Source: an uncultured Bacteroides sp. (lineage in GTDB: Bacteria; Bacteroidota; Bacteroidia; Chitinophagales; Chitinophagaceae). Taken from it: 64,000 nt of DNA. The first letter of the stretch is position 1, and every line of letters begins with the position of its first letter. The notes beneath the pieces are model-generated. The model was given only the letters and a program-made list of their open reading frames with translations, did no database searches and was not told the origin of the DNA. Positions 55,340 to 64,000 of this stretch are shown in pieces. The DNA is taken from the NCBI GenBank assembly GCA_902168085.1, contig CABHOP010000089.1, forward strand, positions 62,001 through 126,000, written 5' to 3'. Made by a program: the position numbers and the translations under genes.

Positions 55340-55852
55340 ATGAAAAAGGTTTTACTTTCTTTAGGTATGGTGTTTATGGCTACAGGCTTTGCTATGGCGC
55401 AAGATTCGCATGCAGGCCACAACCATGGCGCTACTACTACAGCCGCAGCACCTGCTCCGGCAGCCGCTCCTCAGGCTAAGACATCTACAACACTGACCAC
55501 TGAAAACATGTCTTTCACAGGCGATGTGCACGAATTTGGCAACCTGCCTGAAGGTCCGAGTGCTGAACACGAATTCAAATTTAAGAATACGGGTAAAGAA
55601 CCCATCATAATTTCCAATGTAACGGCTTCCTGCGGTTGCACTACGCCTTCTTATTCTAAAGAACCGGTATTGCCTGGTAAAACAGGTAGCATCAAAGCGG
55701 TGTATAGCACTCAAGGCCGTGTAGGTCCGTTTACAAAAGCCATTACTGTGGTATCTAACGCCGGTACTAAAGTACTGACGATCAAAGGTACAGTTGACAA
55801 AGCACCTGAAAATTCAGTGCCTGCCAACAAATCAATGGTAAAAACAAACTAA
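55340..55852 (+). CDS. secreted DUF1573 protein with His/Ala/Pro-rich linker
   Basis: 170 residues: a signal peptide (SLGMVFMATGFAMAQ), a short His-rich segment (DSHAGHNHG), an Ala/Pro/Thr-rich linker, then one DUF1573 Ig-like domain with the hallmark HEFGNLPEG, ASCGCTTPSYSKEPVLPGK and FTKAITVVSN. The function of DUF1573 proteins is unknown; they are abundant periplasmic or surface proteins in Bacteroidota. The His-rich stretch could bind metal (inference). The earlier in-frame start at 55310 falls inside the promoter box, so the ATG at 55340 is chosen. A second DUF1573 gene follows after 31 bases. Confidence 0.87.
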   Translation: MKKVLLSLGMVFMATGFAMAQDSHAGHNHGATTTAAAPAPAAAPQAKTSTTLTTENMSFTGDVHEFGNLPEGPSAEHEFKFKNTGKEPIIISNVTASCGCTTPSYSKEPVLPGKTGSIKAVYSTQGRVGPFTKAITVVSNAGTKVLTIKGTVDKAPENSVPANKSMVKTN

Positions 55853-55883
55853 GAATAGCTTTTAGCTGAAAAATAACCGGAAG

Positions 55884-56291
55884 ATGAAGAAGATAGTAGC
55901 AGCATTGTTTCTTACGCTTTGTGCCACTGCAGGTGCTTATGCACAGGGTGCAGAGTTTAAGTTCAAGAACGGAGATGTTCACGATTTCGGTACTTTGAAG
56001 GAAGGCCCGGTGGCAGAACATGCTTTTGAGTTTACAAACGTGGGTAAAGAACCCCTGATAATAGTAGATGCAAAAGCCGACTGCGGCTGTACTACTCCCG
56101 AATGGCCCAAACAACCCATTTTGCCTGGTAAAGCAGGTAAAATAGTGGTGCGTTATACAACAAAGGGCCACGTAGCACCATTCAACAAACATATTTATGT
56201 AAAGTCTAATGCCAAAGTGCCAAATGGCAATGAGCGTTACGACTTGCAGATAAAAGGTGTGGTGGTAGCTGCCAAAGAACCGGGAAATTAA
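55884..56291 (+). CDS. secreted DUF1573 protein
   Basis: 135 residues: a signal peptide (AALFLTLCATAGAYAQG) and one DUF1573 domain (HDFGTLKEGPVAEHAF, ADCGCTTPEWPKQPILPGK, HIYVKSNAK). It is a tandem paralogue of the gene 31 bases upstream without the His/Ala-rich linker, probably on the same transcript. The GC pair of Cys residues in CGC is conserved in both. The function is unknown. Confidence 0.87.
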   Translation: MKKIVAALFLTLCATAGAYAQGAEFKFKNGDVHDFGTLKEGPVAEHAFEFTNVGKEPLIIVDAKADCGCTTPEWPKQPILPGKAGKIVVRYTTKGHVAPFNKHIYVKSNAKVPNGNERYDLQIKGVVVAAKEPGN

Positions 56292-56321
56292 TACCGGACG
56301 AAACATGACGAATATAGAATG

Positions 56322-56347
56322 GCCGCCTTATGGCGGCTATTTCTTTT
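56322..56347 (+). terminator. terminator after the DUF1573 pair
   Basis: GCCGCC and GGCGGC form a short GC stem with loop TTAT, followed by TATTTCTTTT. Confidence 0.7.
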
Positions 56348-56355
56348 ACAGGTTG

Positions 56356-56385
56356 TTGAAACAATGGTGCATTCGCTTAATTTTG
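56356..56385 (+). promoter_or_regulatory. promoter of the class I aminotransferase gene
   Basis: TTG (56356-56358), 19 bases, TAATTTTG (56378-56385). The box ends 4 bases before the ATG at 56390, so the mRNA should be leaderless. Confidence 0.6.
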
Positions 56386-56389
56386 CGCC

Positions 56390-57583
56390 ATGCCGGTAAT
56401 ATCACATCGCGGGGCGCAAATGCCGCCTTCCCCCATACGGAAATTGGTACCTTATGCAGAAACTGCGAAAAAGAAGGGTACAAAAGTTTATCATCTTAAC
56501 ATTGGCCAGCCCGATATAGAAACACCTAAAGCTATACTGGATGCCGTTCGCCATACCGATATGAAGGTATTGGAGTATAGCCATAGCGCTGGTTTTGAAA
56601 GCTATCGTAAAAAACTGGTGGAATACTACGCGCGCAATGGCGTAAACGTAAACCACAACCAGATAATCGTTACCACAGGTGGTTCTGAAGCCATCCTCTT
56701 TGGCATAATGAGCTGCCTGGACCCGGGCGATGAGATCATTATCCCTGAGCCATTCTATGCCAACTATAATGGTTTTTCTACCAGCGCCGGTATCAAGATA
56801 GTCCCAATACCATCAGGTATAGACGATGGTTTTTCACTACCGCCGATAGAGGCTTTTGAAAAGGCGATCACTACGCGTACCAAAGCCATTATGATATGCA
56901 ACCCCAACAACCCTACGGGCTACTTGTATAGCCGCGAAGAGCTGGCGGTGCTGAAAGAAATATGCCTGAAACACGACTTGTTTTTGTTTAGCGATGAAGC
57001 TTATCGCGAGTTTTGCTACGATGGTAAAAAACACATCTCTGCACTGTCGCTGGAAGGGCTGGAGCAGCATGCTATACTGATGGATACTATTTCTAAAAGG
57101 TATAGTGCTTGCGGTGGCCGTATTGGTGCATTCGTTACGCACAACCAGCAGGTGCTGGATGCAGCTATGAAATTTGCACAGGCAAGGCTGAGCCCGCCAT
57201 CTTTTGCCCAGATATTGGGTGAAGCAGCGGTAGACCTGCCTGCTGATTACTTCAGTGAGGTTCATGCAGAATACAACGGACGCCGCGACCTGTTGGTGAG
57301 CCGCCTGCAAGCTATGGAAGGTGTAAAATGCCCGATGCCGGGTGGTGCTTTCTATGCTATGGCCGAACTGCCTGTGGATGACAGCGAAAAATTCTGCCAA
57401 TGGTTGCTGGAGTCTTTCTCGCACAATGGCGCTACGGTAATGATGGCGCCTGCTGCGGGCTTCTATGCTACACCGGGCAAAGGAAAGCAGGAAGTGCGCC
57501 TGGCATATGTGTTGAATAAAGAAGACATCAATGGCGCTATGGATTGCCTGGAAGCAGCACTGAAAGAGTACAATAAAAAGTAA
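56390..57583 (+). CDS. class I/II PLP aminotransferase (aspartate aminotransferase-like)
   Basis: A 397-residue cytoplasmic PLP enzyme. Landmarks are LNIGQPDIETP, TTGGSEAI, ICNPNNPTGYLYS, the PLP Asp/Tyr in FLFSDEAYREF, and the Schiff-base Lys in DTISKRYSACGGRIG. It resembles broad-range aspartate/aromatic aminotransferases; the exact amino acid cannot be determined. The promoter ends 4 bases upstream and a strong terminator follows. Confidence 0.88.
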   Translation: MPVISHRGAQMPPSPIRKLVPYAETAKKKGTKVYHLNIGQPDIETPKAILDAVRHTDMKVLEYSHSAGFESYRKKLVEYYARNGVNVNHNQIIVTTGGSEAILFGIMSCLDPGDEIIIPEPFYANYNGFSTSAGIKIVPIPSGIDDGFSLPPIEAFEKAITTRTKAIMICNPNNPTGYLYSREELAVLKEICLKHDLFLFSDEAYREFCYDGKKHISALSLEGLEQHAILMDTISKRYSACGGRIGAFVTHNQQVLDAAMKFAQARLSPPSFAQILGEAAVDLPADYFSEVHAEYNGRRDLLVSRLQAMEGVKCPMPGGAFYAMAELPVDDSEKFCQWLLESFSHNGATVMMAPAAGFYATPGKGKQEVRLAYVLNKEDINGAMDCLEAALKEYNKK

Positions 57584-57600
57584 AATAGTTGCTATAAATA

Positions 57601-57625
57601 AAAAGCCCCTCAATGAGGGGCTTTT
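57601..57625. terminator. bidirectional terminator between aminotransferase and adenine deaminase genes
   Basis: AAAAGCCCCTC and GAGGGGCTTTT form an 11-bp stem with loop AAT, and a T-rich tail follows on both strands. Confidence 0.9.
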
Positions 57626-57629
57626 TATT

Positions 57630-59270
57630 TTATAAAGTTACATCTGTAAACCGGAATGTCTTTCCATCAAACAGCCCTTTATCACTTAGCTTAAGCGATG
57701 GTATCACCAGCAAGGCCATAAACGATAAGGTCATAAAAGGTGCTTTCAGTGATGTGCCCAATTCTTTAGCCTTCGCATCCAGTGCTGCATATTGCGCTGC
57801 TACTGTATGCCCGTCTTCTGCAGACATCAAACCTGCTATAGGCAATGGCATAGACAAAACAGCGCTTGCATCTTCTGCTACCGCAATACCGCCTTTGCTT
57901 TCTATGAGTGCGTTAACAGCCGCTGTAATAGCAATATCATCTGCCCCCACCGCTACTATATTATGGCAGTCGTGTGCTACGGTAGAAGCCAATGCTCCTT
58001 TCTTTAAACCAAAGTTCTTAATAAAGGCAGTAGCTATCGGGGCATCCTTAGTGTACCTGTTCACAACGGCTATCTTCAGTATATCATTCGCTACATCGCT
58101 TACTATTTGCCCGTTTTGTATCAATGCTGGCAATATCAGTTCATTCGTTACCAGTTGGCCTTCTATGGCCTCTATCACGCGTATTTGTTGTTTGCCTTCT
58201 TCTGCGGATACAGCAAAATCTGCAATGGATTTTAAATTGGTATCAAAATTATTAATAGGTGTTACAGCTACTTCAGGTAGTAAGACTTTGCCTTTATCAT
58301 ATACCAGCCTGCCACCAATGTAATTTTGCAATACCGCAAAGTCTGTAGTATTATTCACCACTATAAAATCAGCAGCATCGCCCACGCGCAATTGTCCCAC
58401 CGGCAGTTTGTAATGTTGTACCGGATTGACGCATGCAGCAGTCAACACATTAAATAAATCATGCCCTTTTTCTAAGGCTCGTCTTACATGCCCATTAATA
58501 TGGTGCAACACCAGATCGTCCGGGTGCTTATCATCGCTGCAAAACATTACATGTTCAGGATGTGTGCTTATCAGTGAATGCAGCGCCTCGAAGTTTTTGG
58601 CGGCACTGCCTTCCCGTATCAGTATATGCATACCGGCGGCTATCTTGTCCAGCGCTTCCTGTAGTGTAAAACATTCATGATCGGTAGTGATGCCCGCAGC
58701 AGCGTATTGTGCTGCTGTTTCGCCCATCAGCCCCGGCGCATGCCCATCTATGGGCTTACCTATACGCTTGGCAGCGCCCAGCTTCGCCATTACTTCTGCA
58801 TCTTTATACAATACACCGGGGTAGTTCATCATTTCAGCCAGGTACCATATATCAGGGTTCTGCAGTAGTTCCTCGGTAGCCGTTGCGTCTATATGCGCAC
58901 CTGCCGTTTCAAAAAAGGTTGCTGGCACGCAGGAAGGTGCCCCAAAGAAGCACTTGAAGGGTGTATGCCTGCTGTTGTCTATCATATACTGCACACCAGG
59001 TATACCGCATACATTGGCTATCTCATGCGGGTCTGATACTGTAGCAATGGTACCATGCACTACTGCCATACGCGCAAAAGCGGTAGGCACCAGCATAGAG
59101 CTTTCTATGTGCACATGTGCATCTACAAAGCCGGGAAGGATGAATTGTTCAGGCGCATCTTCCGTTTCTGTAATAGTAGTGATGATGCCATTATCTATAG
59201 TAATGGTTGCGGGGTAAATGCGGTGCTGGTGCAGGTCTATCAGCCTGCCGCTGATGGTGAAAGCATACAT
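57630..59270 (-). CDS. ade: adenine deaminase
   Basis: A 546-residue amidohydrolase-superfamily enzyme converting adenine to hypoxanthine and ammonia in purine salvage. Metal-binding and family motifs are GFVDAHVHIESSM, DGHAPGLMG, TDHECFT and FCSDDKHPDDL, with a C-terminal HDCHNIVAVG stretch. The length matches bacterial Ade. It starts 23 bases after the truncated haemoglobin stop and is probably co-transcribed with it. Confidence 0.94.
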   Translation of the reverse strand: MYAFTISGRLIDLHQHRIYPATITIDNGIITTITETEDAPEQFILPGFVDAHVHIESSMLVPTAFARMAVVHGTIATVSDPHEIANVCGIPGVQYMIDNSRHTPFKCFFGAPSCVPATFFETAGAHIDATATEELLQNPDIWYLAEMMNYPGVLYKDAEVMAKLGAAKRIGKPIDGHAPGLMGETAAQYAAAGITTDHECFTLQEALDKIAAGMHILIREGSAAKNFEALHSLISTHPEHVMFCSDDKHPDDLVLHHINGHVRRALEKGHDLFNVLTAACVNPVQHYKLPVGQLRVGDAADFIVVNNTTDFAVLQNYIGGRLVYDKGKVLLPEVAVTPINNFDTNLKSIADFAVSAEEGKQQIRVIEAIEGQLVTNELILPALIQNGQIVSDVANDILKIAVVNRYTKDAPIATAFIKNFGLKKGALASTVAHDCHNIVAVGADDIAITAAVNALIESKGGIAVAEDASAVLSMPLPIAGLMSAEDGHTVAAQYAALDAKAKELGTSLKAPFMTLSFMALLVIPSLKLSDKGLFDGKTFRFTDVTL

Positions 59271-59293
59271 GCTATAAAGATACAGCGGCGCAA

Positions 59294-59695
59294 CTACAAT
59301 ATCGATTTACCTTCACGCGCCCACTGTACTTTCATATCTATCAGCTGCATCATAGCTGCTGCCCTTATTTTGGCAGTTTCTGCCACCTCACCTGCAAACA
59401 GGCTGTCCAGTGTTTTGTGCCACAACTGTAGCCAGCGGTCATAATGCTCCTGTTGCAGCGGTAGTTTCTTGTCTATTTCAATATGTTTTTTAACAGGGTT
59501 GCCAGTATAGCTTGCTTTATTCAGCAGCACCGTTTCCCAAAAGCTATACATAACGGGCAGGTGATGCGACCAGTCATTGCCTATTATTTGTTGAAAGATG
59601 TAGCCTATCACATCATCTTCACGTACTTTATCATAAAAACTATTCACCAGCAACTCAATATCCTCTCTCGAACGGATGTCTCCCATAATGGCCAT
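59294..59695 (-). CDS. group III truncated haemoglobin
   Basis: A 133-residue haem protein of the truncated (2-over-2) globin fold, group III. The proximal region reads KKHIEIDKKLPLQQEHYDRW, after WETVLLNKASYTGNP. Such proteins bind oxygen, nitric oxide or cyanide, and their roles are poorly known. Translation may start at 59695 or at the Met three codons later. A TAACTTTG box lies at 59706-59713. It is the first gene of a probable pair with adenine deaminase. Confidence 0.88.
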   Translation of the reverse strand: MAIMGDIRSREDIELLVNSFYDKVREDDVIGYIFQQIIGNDWSHHLPVMYSFWETVLLNKASYTGNPVKKHIEIDKKLPLQQEHYDRWLQLWHKTLDSLFAGEVAETAKIRAAAMMQLIDMKVQWAREGKSIL

Positions 59696-59705
59696 GTTTA
59701 TGATA

Positions 59706-59713
59706 CAAAGTTA
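59706..59713 (-). promoter_or_regulatory. -7 box of the truncated haemoglobin-ade pair
   Basis: On the minus strand TAACTTTG, an exact match, 10 bases before the first possible ATG. Confidence 0.5.
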
Positions 59714-59799
59714 TCGCTATTCGCAGCTACAGGTGCTTAAAAGCTGATTCTAAAAATGTATTATTGTATTTGCATGAAGAATTTTATTGCTTTCGGCAA

Positions 59800-62700
59800 A
59801 TGCGTTATATAAGAATTGCTATAATATTAATTTTGTGCTTATGTGCCGGCTCTGAATCTCACGCACATTCGGATAGTTCTGCCCTTTTGCACTTTTACCT
59901 GGGTAAAGGACTACCTGCAAACAATGTTTATAGTTTCATCACCGATAAGCAGGGGTATCAATGGTTTGCTACCGATAACGGTGTAGTGAAATATAACGGC
60001 TCTACTTTTAAGGTTTTTAATACCAACGATGGCCTGCCGGTAAGTGATGTGTTTCACTTGTTTGAAGATACTATGGGGCGTATATGGCTGCACAGCTTTG
60101 CATCTACCGTAGGCTACATACGCAATGACAAGTATACATCTATTAAGTACAACTTTTCTGAAAAATATACCAACCCTTATGATATTCACCAGGTAGGTGA
60201 TAAAATTGTATTCAGTTATGGCATTACGAGCGGCGTAGGTATAGCTATGATAACGCCGGAAGACAAGTTGATACGCTTTAATATTGACTTACCGATTTAT
60301 GCATTATATCACAGCATCGAAAAAGAACATTATTTACAAGAACATTATTTACATCGACTCGGTGATGGGTTGTTATATAAAGTATCAGTAAAAAATAACA
60401 GGTTCAGGTTAAAGCCCGTATTCAGGTTTTCACTAAGTGCAGAGTTGCTCAGCATTAACAAGGCATTTATAGCCCACGACAAAGTATATTGTTACCAGTT
60501 TAAAGGGAATACTATATTGATTGGCGCACTTAATAGGAAAGATACATTTATCAGCAAATTTGAGAGAAAACTGAATCTGACGGATTTAGGCGGCAAATCC
60601 GATGAGTTTATATATCTGATGTTTCCGTATGCGGACTCGGTGGAGATTGTTACCAACAATAACATCTACCGGATTAATTACAATTTCGAACTCATTAGTA
60701 AAATTTCAACAAGTTCATTTTTACCTTCTAATGTTCAGGTTTCTTTTTTGGGAAAGGACATATTTAATAACCAATGGTATACTTCTAATCTAGGTGTATG
60801 GATGCGCCCACAATTGGCAATGAGCTTTCAGCGCCATCCTTATTCCAATATGCTTGTAAATGCAATACCGGCAGGTATTCTGAAAGATAGCACACTGTGC
60901 TATACGGATACTAAAAGCGGCCTTTTTTATTGCATAGATCCCCGTGGGCGAATACTGAAACCTGATATCGGGAATATTCGTGAGGTTAAATATGCCAAGG
61001 GAGAAAATATCAATAATATGATGTTCGCGTCCTTACAACGATTCAATGTATTTGAAAATGGCATATTGAAAGATCTTATTCCGTATAATAAATCATTGGT
61101 ACAAATAACGCCTATGCCCGGCTATCCTGAATATGTTCCTGCAAAAAAAGTAGACGGACAAATGACTCTTGCAGATTCTGTAAAGCGCTATATGGTGCAA
61201 TCAGTTGCATCGTTTCATGACTATGCTCCCGGCAAATATTTACTCGTCGGGCAGAACTATGTATCAAAGCTGGAAATATCAGATACTGCAGTGTTCAATA
61301 GCCTGCTTATTAATGAAAAGTTTACTAGTTATACCTATGATGGGTTTATAAATAAATACTGGATTTACAATCGTTATAAGATCATATGTCTTGATCCTGT
61401 TACTGAAAAGAAGATTACCTTCAATGAAGAGATGCTTAAAAAGATAGGCATTCGAACAGTATCCGGCATAGCTGTAGATAGTTTCCAGAATATATATATA
61501 CTATCAGACAATCGTTTGCTGGTATATAACAATACCCAACGAGCATTCAAAGTAGTTAAAACTAATGTTAACCTGGCTACCTGCAAAATCCTGGTAAACA
61601 ACAAATCATTAGTATTATATGGTAATTTTGGTATAGCTGTCGCTAAAATTATAGGTCCGCAATATTGGGGCGACTTCCATTATGTCTACAATCCACAGTG
61701 CCAGTATTACAATGCTGTTAATTATGCACAGATAGCACCATTATCTACACTGGTTTTAGGTACAGATAATGGTGTGTTTTCCGTCAAGCTGGATAGTGTG
61801 CTTATGAATACTAAACTAAGTATGGGTGGTGGGGATAGTATCATGTCGTTTGTATTAAATGTGCCATACGCAAAAAAAATACAATATGGAGATACGCTGC
61901 GATTCAATTCAGACGTTACTGAATTTGGTATCGATATTATCAATTTCTTCGGTAAAGGAGAAAGGCGCTATCATTACAAAATACGAAATCAAGGGGCTTG
62001 GCAGGAAGCAGCATCCGGTACAATACCATGGAAAGAGTTGAAAGCAGATGAGTACTATGAAGTGAAATGTTATGCTGTAGATGATCTTTGGAAAACCAGG
62101 GTGTATAAATTTTATATATATAAAATGCCTTATTGGTGGCAAACAACAACATGGAAAATTGTGTTTTGGCTAGGAGGCATTGCCCTGATTGTTTCATTAC
62201 TCGCATTTACCATCTTGCTTACTCGCCACTACGTAAGCAGCGCCAATGAAAAGAAAAGTAAGCTTTTGGATCTTGAATTGCGTGCCATTTATTCGCAAAT
62301 AAACCCTCACTTTATATTTAATGCTCTTAGTGCGGCTTTATTTTTTATTAATAAAAAAAGATTTGAAGAAGCCTATCTACATGTAAGTAAGTTCTCGAGG
62401 CTTTTGCGTTCATACCTCAAATCTTCACAAGAACGCTACGTAACGCTGTCTGAAGAAATAAGTATGCTACGCACATACATTGAATTGCAGCAAACAAGAT
62501 TTGAAGAGAAGTTTGATTACGTTATAAAAGTAGAAAATAAGATACCTGCCGATAACGTACGCATACCTTCATTGTTGATACAGCCTTTGATAGAAAATGC
62601 TATTATACATGGTCTCTTTCATAAACAAGGAAAGGGTTTTTTGAAGGTACAGTTTCTGCAAGGGTCATCGAATGCCGAACTTATATGTATTATTGAAGAT

Positions 62701-62910
62701 GATGGCGTTGGGCGTATCCGTGCCTCAGAGATTAAAAGGGGAAGTGCGGCTAAATATGATTCCTATGGAACCAAGCTTACACAACAACTTATAGAGATAT
62801 TTAAAGAGTACGAGAGTATGCATATATACCTGGAATACATTGATAAAGAAAAGCCTCACACAGGCACTATAGCCAAGCTTACTATACGAAACCTTAAATA
62901 CGAAGCGTAG
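59800..62910 (+). CDS. propeller sensor histidine kinase (Reg_prop, Y_Y_Y, LytS-type kinase)
   Basis: A 1036-residue membrane sensor. After a signal peptide (IAIILILCLCAGSESHA) come two-component propeller blades (GLPANNVYSFITDKQGYQW, GLPVSDVFHLFEDTMGRIW), a Y_Y_Y domain at about 690-775 and one membrane helix near residue 800. A His_kinase domain of the LytS/YehU type follows, with the phosphorylated His in YSQINPHFIFNALS and the ATP-binding QPLIENAIIHGL and EDDGVGR. There is no receiver domain, so a LytTR response regulator is the expected partner, but none is in the window. The listed start is the first ATG (MRYIRIA); an upstream TTG frame is less likely. A paralogue follows 25 bases later. 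Confidence 0.88.
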   Translation: MRYIRIAIILILCLCAGSESHAHSDSSALLHFYLGKGLPANNVYSFITDKQGYQWFATDNGVVKYNGSTFKVFNTNDGLPVSDVFHLFEDTMGRIWLHSFASTVGYIRNDKYTSIKYNFSEKYTNPYDIHQVGDKIVFSYGITSGVGIAMITPEDKLIRFNIDLPIYALYHSIEKEHYLQEHYLHRLGDGLLYKVSVKNNRFRLKPVFRFSLSAELLSINKAFIAHDKVYCYQFKGNTILIGALNRKDTFISKFERKLNLTDLGGKSDEFIYLMFPYADSVEIVTNNNIYRINYNFELISKISTSSFLPSNVQVSFLGKDIFNNQWYTSNLGVWMRPQLAMSFQRHPYSNMLVNAIPAGILKDSTLCYTDTKSGLFYCIDPRGRILKPDIGNIREVKYAKGENINNMMFASLQRFNVFENGILKDLIPYNKSLVQITPMPGYPEYVPAKKVDGQMTLADSVKRYMVQSVASFHDYAPGKYLLVGQNYVSKLEISDTAVFNSLLINEKFTSYTYDGFINKYWIYNRYKIICLDPVTEKKITFNEEMLKKIGIRTVSGIAVDSFQNIYILSDNRLLVYNNTQRAFKVVKTNVNLATCKILVNNKSLVLYGNFGIAVAKIIGPQYWGDFHYVYNPQCQYYNAVNYAQIAPLSTLVLGTDNGVFSVKLDSVLMNTKLSMGGGDSIMSFVLNVPYAKKIQYGDTLRFNSDVTEFGIDIINFFGKGERRYHYKIRNQGAWQEAASGTIPWKELKADEYYEVKCYAVDDLWKTRVYKFYIYKMPYWWQTTTWKIVFWLGGIALIVSLLAFTILLTRHYVSSANEKKSKLLDLELRAIYSQINPHFIFNALSAALFFINKKRFEEAYLHVSKFSRLLRSYLKSSQERYVTLSEEISMLRTYIELQQTRFEEKFDYVIKVENKIPADNVRIPSLLIQPLIENAIIHGLFHKQGKGFLKVQFLQGSSNAELICIIEDDGVGRIRASEIKRGSAAKYDSYGTKLTQQLIEIFKEYESMHIYLEYIDKEKPHTGTIAKLTIRNLKYEA

Positions 62911-62935
62911 CCAAAGTAGGACAGCCACAATCATC

Positions 62936-64000
62936 ATGTTAATGCGCAACTTACTATTCACCATCCTAGGCATTATCTGTACATGTATATATGTATCTGC
63001 CATCGATACCTCGCACATTTTTAACCATAATGTTAAAAATGGCTTGCCTACTAACAATGTATATAGTTTTATACAAGATGGATATGGCTACATATGGATA
63101 GCCACAGATAATGGTGTGGTGAAATATAACGGTTATAGTTTTAAACTGTTTGGTACCAATGAAGGGCTGCCAACGAATGATGTATGGATGCTAAAAGAAG
63201 ACAAGTGGGGGCGTATATGGATATATACCTATGCTACAGAGTTAGGATACATTCGAAACAATACGTATAAAAAGATCGATTATGACTTGCGTGCCGTCGC
63301 CGTTCCTAAAAATAACATCTGGGAATTCAAAGACTTTGTTGTTGCCCAGTTTTTTGATGAGAACATGACGCTTTCATTAAAGATAGATTCGAATGATAAA
63401 GTCACAGCAACGAAGCAGTCAAACATGTTGGTGAAAAATGTGCAGCAGCACATATACGCAGTATGGAATGATCAGGCAGTGAGGCATTTTAACTTTAAAA
63501 AAGGTACGTTAGTTGAAGCTAACATCGGGCCGGTCATTGATAATCCTGTTTTTTTTCGATACGAACCTTTGCTGCTTAATGATAGTATATTAGTGGGCTT
63601 TCGGAAAGGGTATGATCAAATACCATTACTGAATGTTAAAACGCTAAAGACTGATAACCTTCCATTACAAAGCCTGGGTGCGGCTTCAACAGAGTTTATA
63701 TACAATTATGATATACCACAACAGGTAAATGCAATATTTGTATACACTAATAAAGCAACCTATATATTAAACAATAGATTGCAGCTATTAAACAGGATAC
63801 CGCATAGTATCATTGGCATTGATAAGCAGGTCAGCTTTTACATGAAGGATAGGGTGGGTAATATGTGGCTTTCAACACCTGCATCTGGAATGTATTTCTT
63901 GCCGGGTAAATATCTACAACTCAAGCATATCCAATCGGCTGGCGAAGCCCGAAATTATAGGTATATCGGTAATCTTTCAAATACTGAAACTTACTGGTGG
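62936..64000 (+). CDS. second propeller sensor protein, cut by the window end
   Basis: 355 codons remain open to the last base. After a signal peptide (LLFTILGIICTCIYVSA) the blades GLPTNNVYSFIQDGYGYIW and GLPTNDVWMLKEDKWGRIW closely match those of the preceding kinase, including ATDNGVVKYNG and GYIRN. It is therefore a tandem paralogue, and a LytS-type kinase domain is expected beyond the edge (inference). Translation could start at 62936 or at the ATG two codons later. It lies 25 bases after the stop of the first kinase, so one transcript is likely. Confidence 0.85.
   Translation, partial: MLMRNLLFTILGIICTCIYVSAIDTSHIFNHNVKNGLPTNNVYSFIQDGYGYIWIATDNGVVKYNGYSFKLFGTNEGLPTNDVWMLKEDKWGRIWIYTYATELGYIRNNTYKKIDYDLRAVAVPKNNIWEFKDFVVAQFFDENMTLSLKIDSNDKVTATKQSNMLVKNVQQHIYAVWNDQAVRHFNFKKGTLVEANIGPVIDNPVFFRYEPLLLNDSILVGFRKGYDQIPLLNVKTLKTDNLPLQSLGAASTEFIYNYDIPQQVNAIFVYTNKATYILNNRLQLLNRIPHSIIGIDKQVSFYMKDRVGNMWLSTPASGMYFLPGKYLQLKHIQSAGEARNYRYIGNLSNTETYWW

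Noticed and set aside
56305-56499. 64-codon ORF overlapping the start of the class I aminotransferase gene
   Set aside because: It runs through the terminator and promoter and into the aminotransferase gene in another frame; no signal or family.

Overview
The window looks like chromosomal DNA of a Bacteroidota bacterium, most likely from the Chitinophagaceae or a close relative (family placement is inference). Supporting signs are: Bacteroidota-type promoters (-33 TTTG, -7 TAnnTTTG) in front of many genes; almost no Shine-Dalgarno sequences; one fused SecDF protein; a lipoprotein Omp85 (TamL) next to TamB; a type IX secretion (T9SS) C-terminal sorting domain; a PorG-like outer-membrane protein; DUF1573 proteins; and lipoproteins with Asp/Asn-rich stretches after the lipid-bearing Cys. 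No insertion sequence, phage, plasmid or CRISPR array was seen. Gene density is high, and convergent genes are usually separated by a shared palindromic terminator.

Layout. 0-12.5 kb: paaZ (phenylacetate ring cleavage), a secreted unknown, a GT39-like membrane glycosyltransferase, a large secreted M43-type metalloprotease with a T9SS tail, secDF and a lone MlaE-type permease. 12.5-16.5 kb: two nearly identical small secreted proteins flanking a hybrid histidine kinase and a 65-residue ORF, all on the minus strand. 16.5-23.2 kb: MscS channel, dapD, tRNA-Val(TAC), an ABC-F protein, then a plus-strand run of terC, two unknowns and a shortened DUF2892-SRPBCC protein. 23.2-30.6 kb: the tamB-tamL pair. 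30.9-38.6 kb: a DUF47/PhoU-like protein, LMW phosphatase-hisS, a PorG-like barrel, tyrS, a seven-haem cytochrome with TPRs and a small barrel-like protein. 38.7-48.6 kb: superoxide dismutase, an RND-TolC pair without an adaptor, ugd-uxs (UDP-xylose synthesis), a lipoprotein and a class III aminotransferase. 48.8-53.1 kb: a TonB-dependent receptor followed by a predicted beta-helix lipoprotein. 53.2-64 kb: tsaC-cca (tRNA maturation), two DUF1573 proteins, an aminotransferase, truncated haemoglobin-adenine deaminase, and two tandem propeller sensor kinases, the second cut by the window edge.

The most interesting signal is regulatory. Hexamers of the form xTTAAC/xTTAAT repeat with an exact 11-bp period in front of the TonB receptor and of the beta-helix lipoprotein. 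In both cases the array ends 10 bp before a -7-like box. Related phased arrays lie upstream of the DUF47/PhoU-like gene, the first DUF1573 gene and both copies of the duplicated secreted protein; those two copies share the same geometry base for base. An 11-bp direct-repeat array is the architecture of PHO boxes bound by PhoB/PhoP/SphR-type regulators. The window may therefore hold several members of one regulon, possibly a phosphate-starvation regulon. The arrays are seen directly; the regulator and signal are inference.
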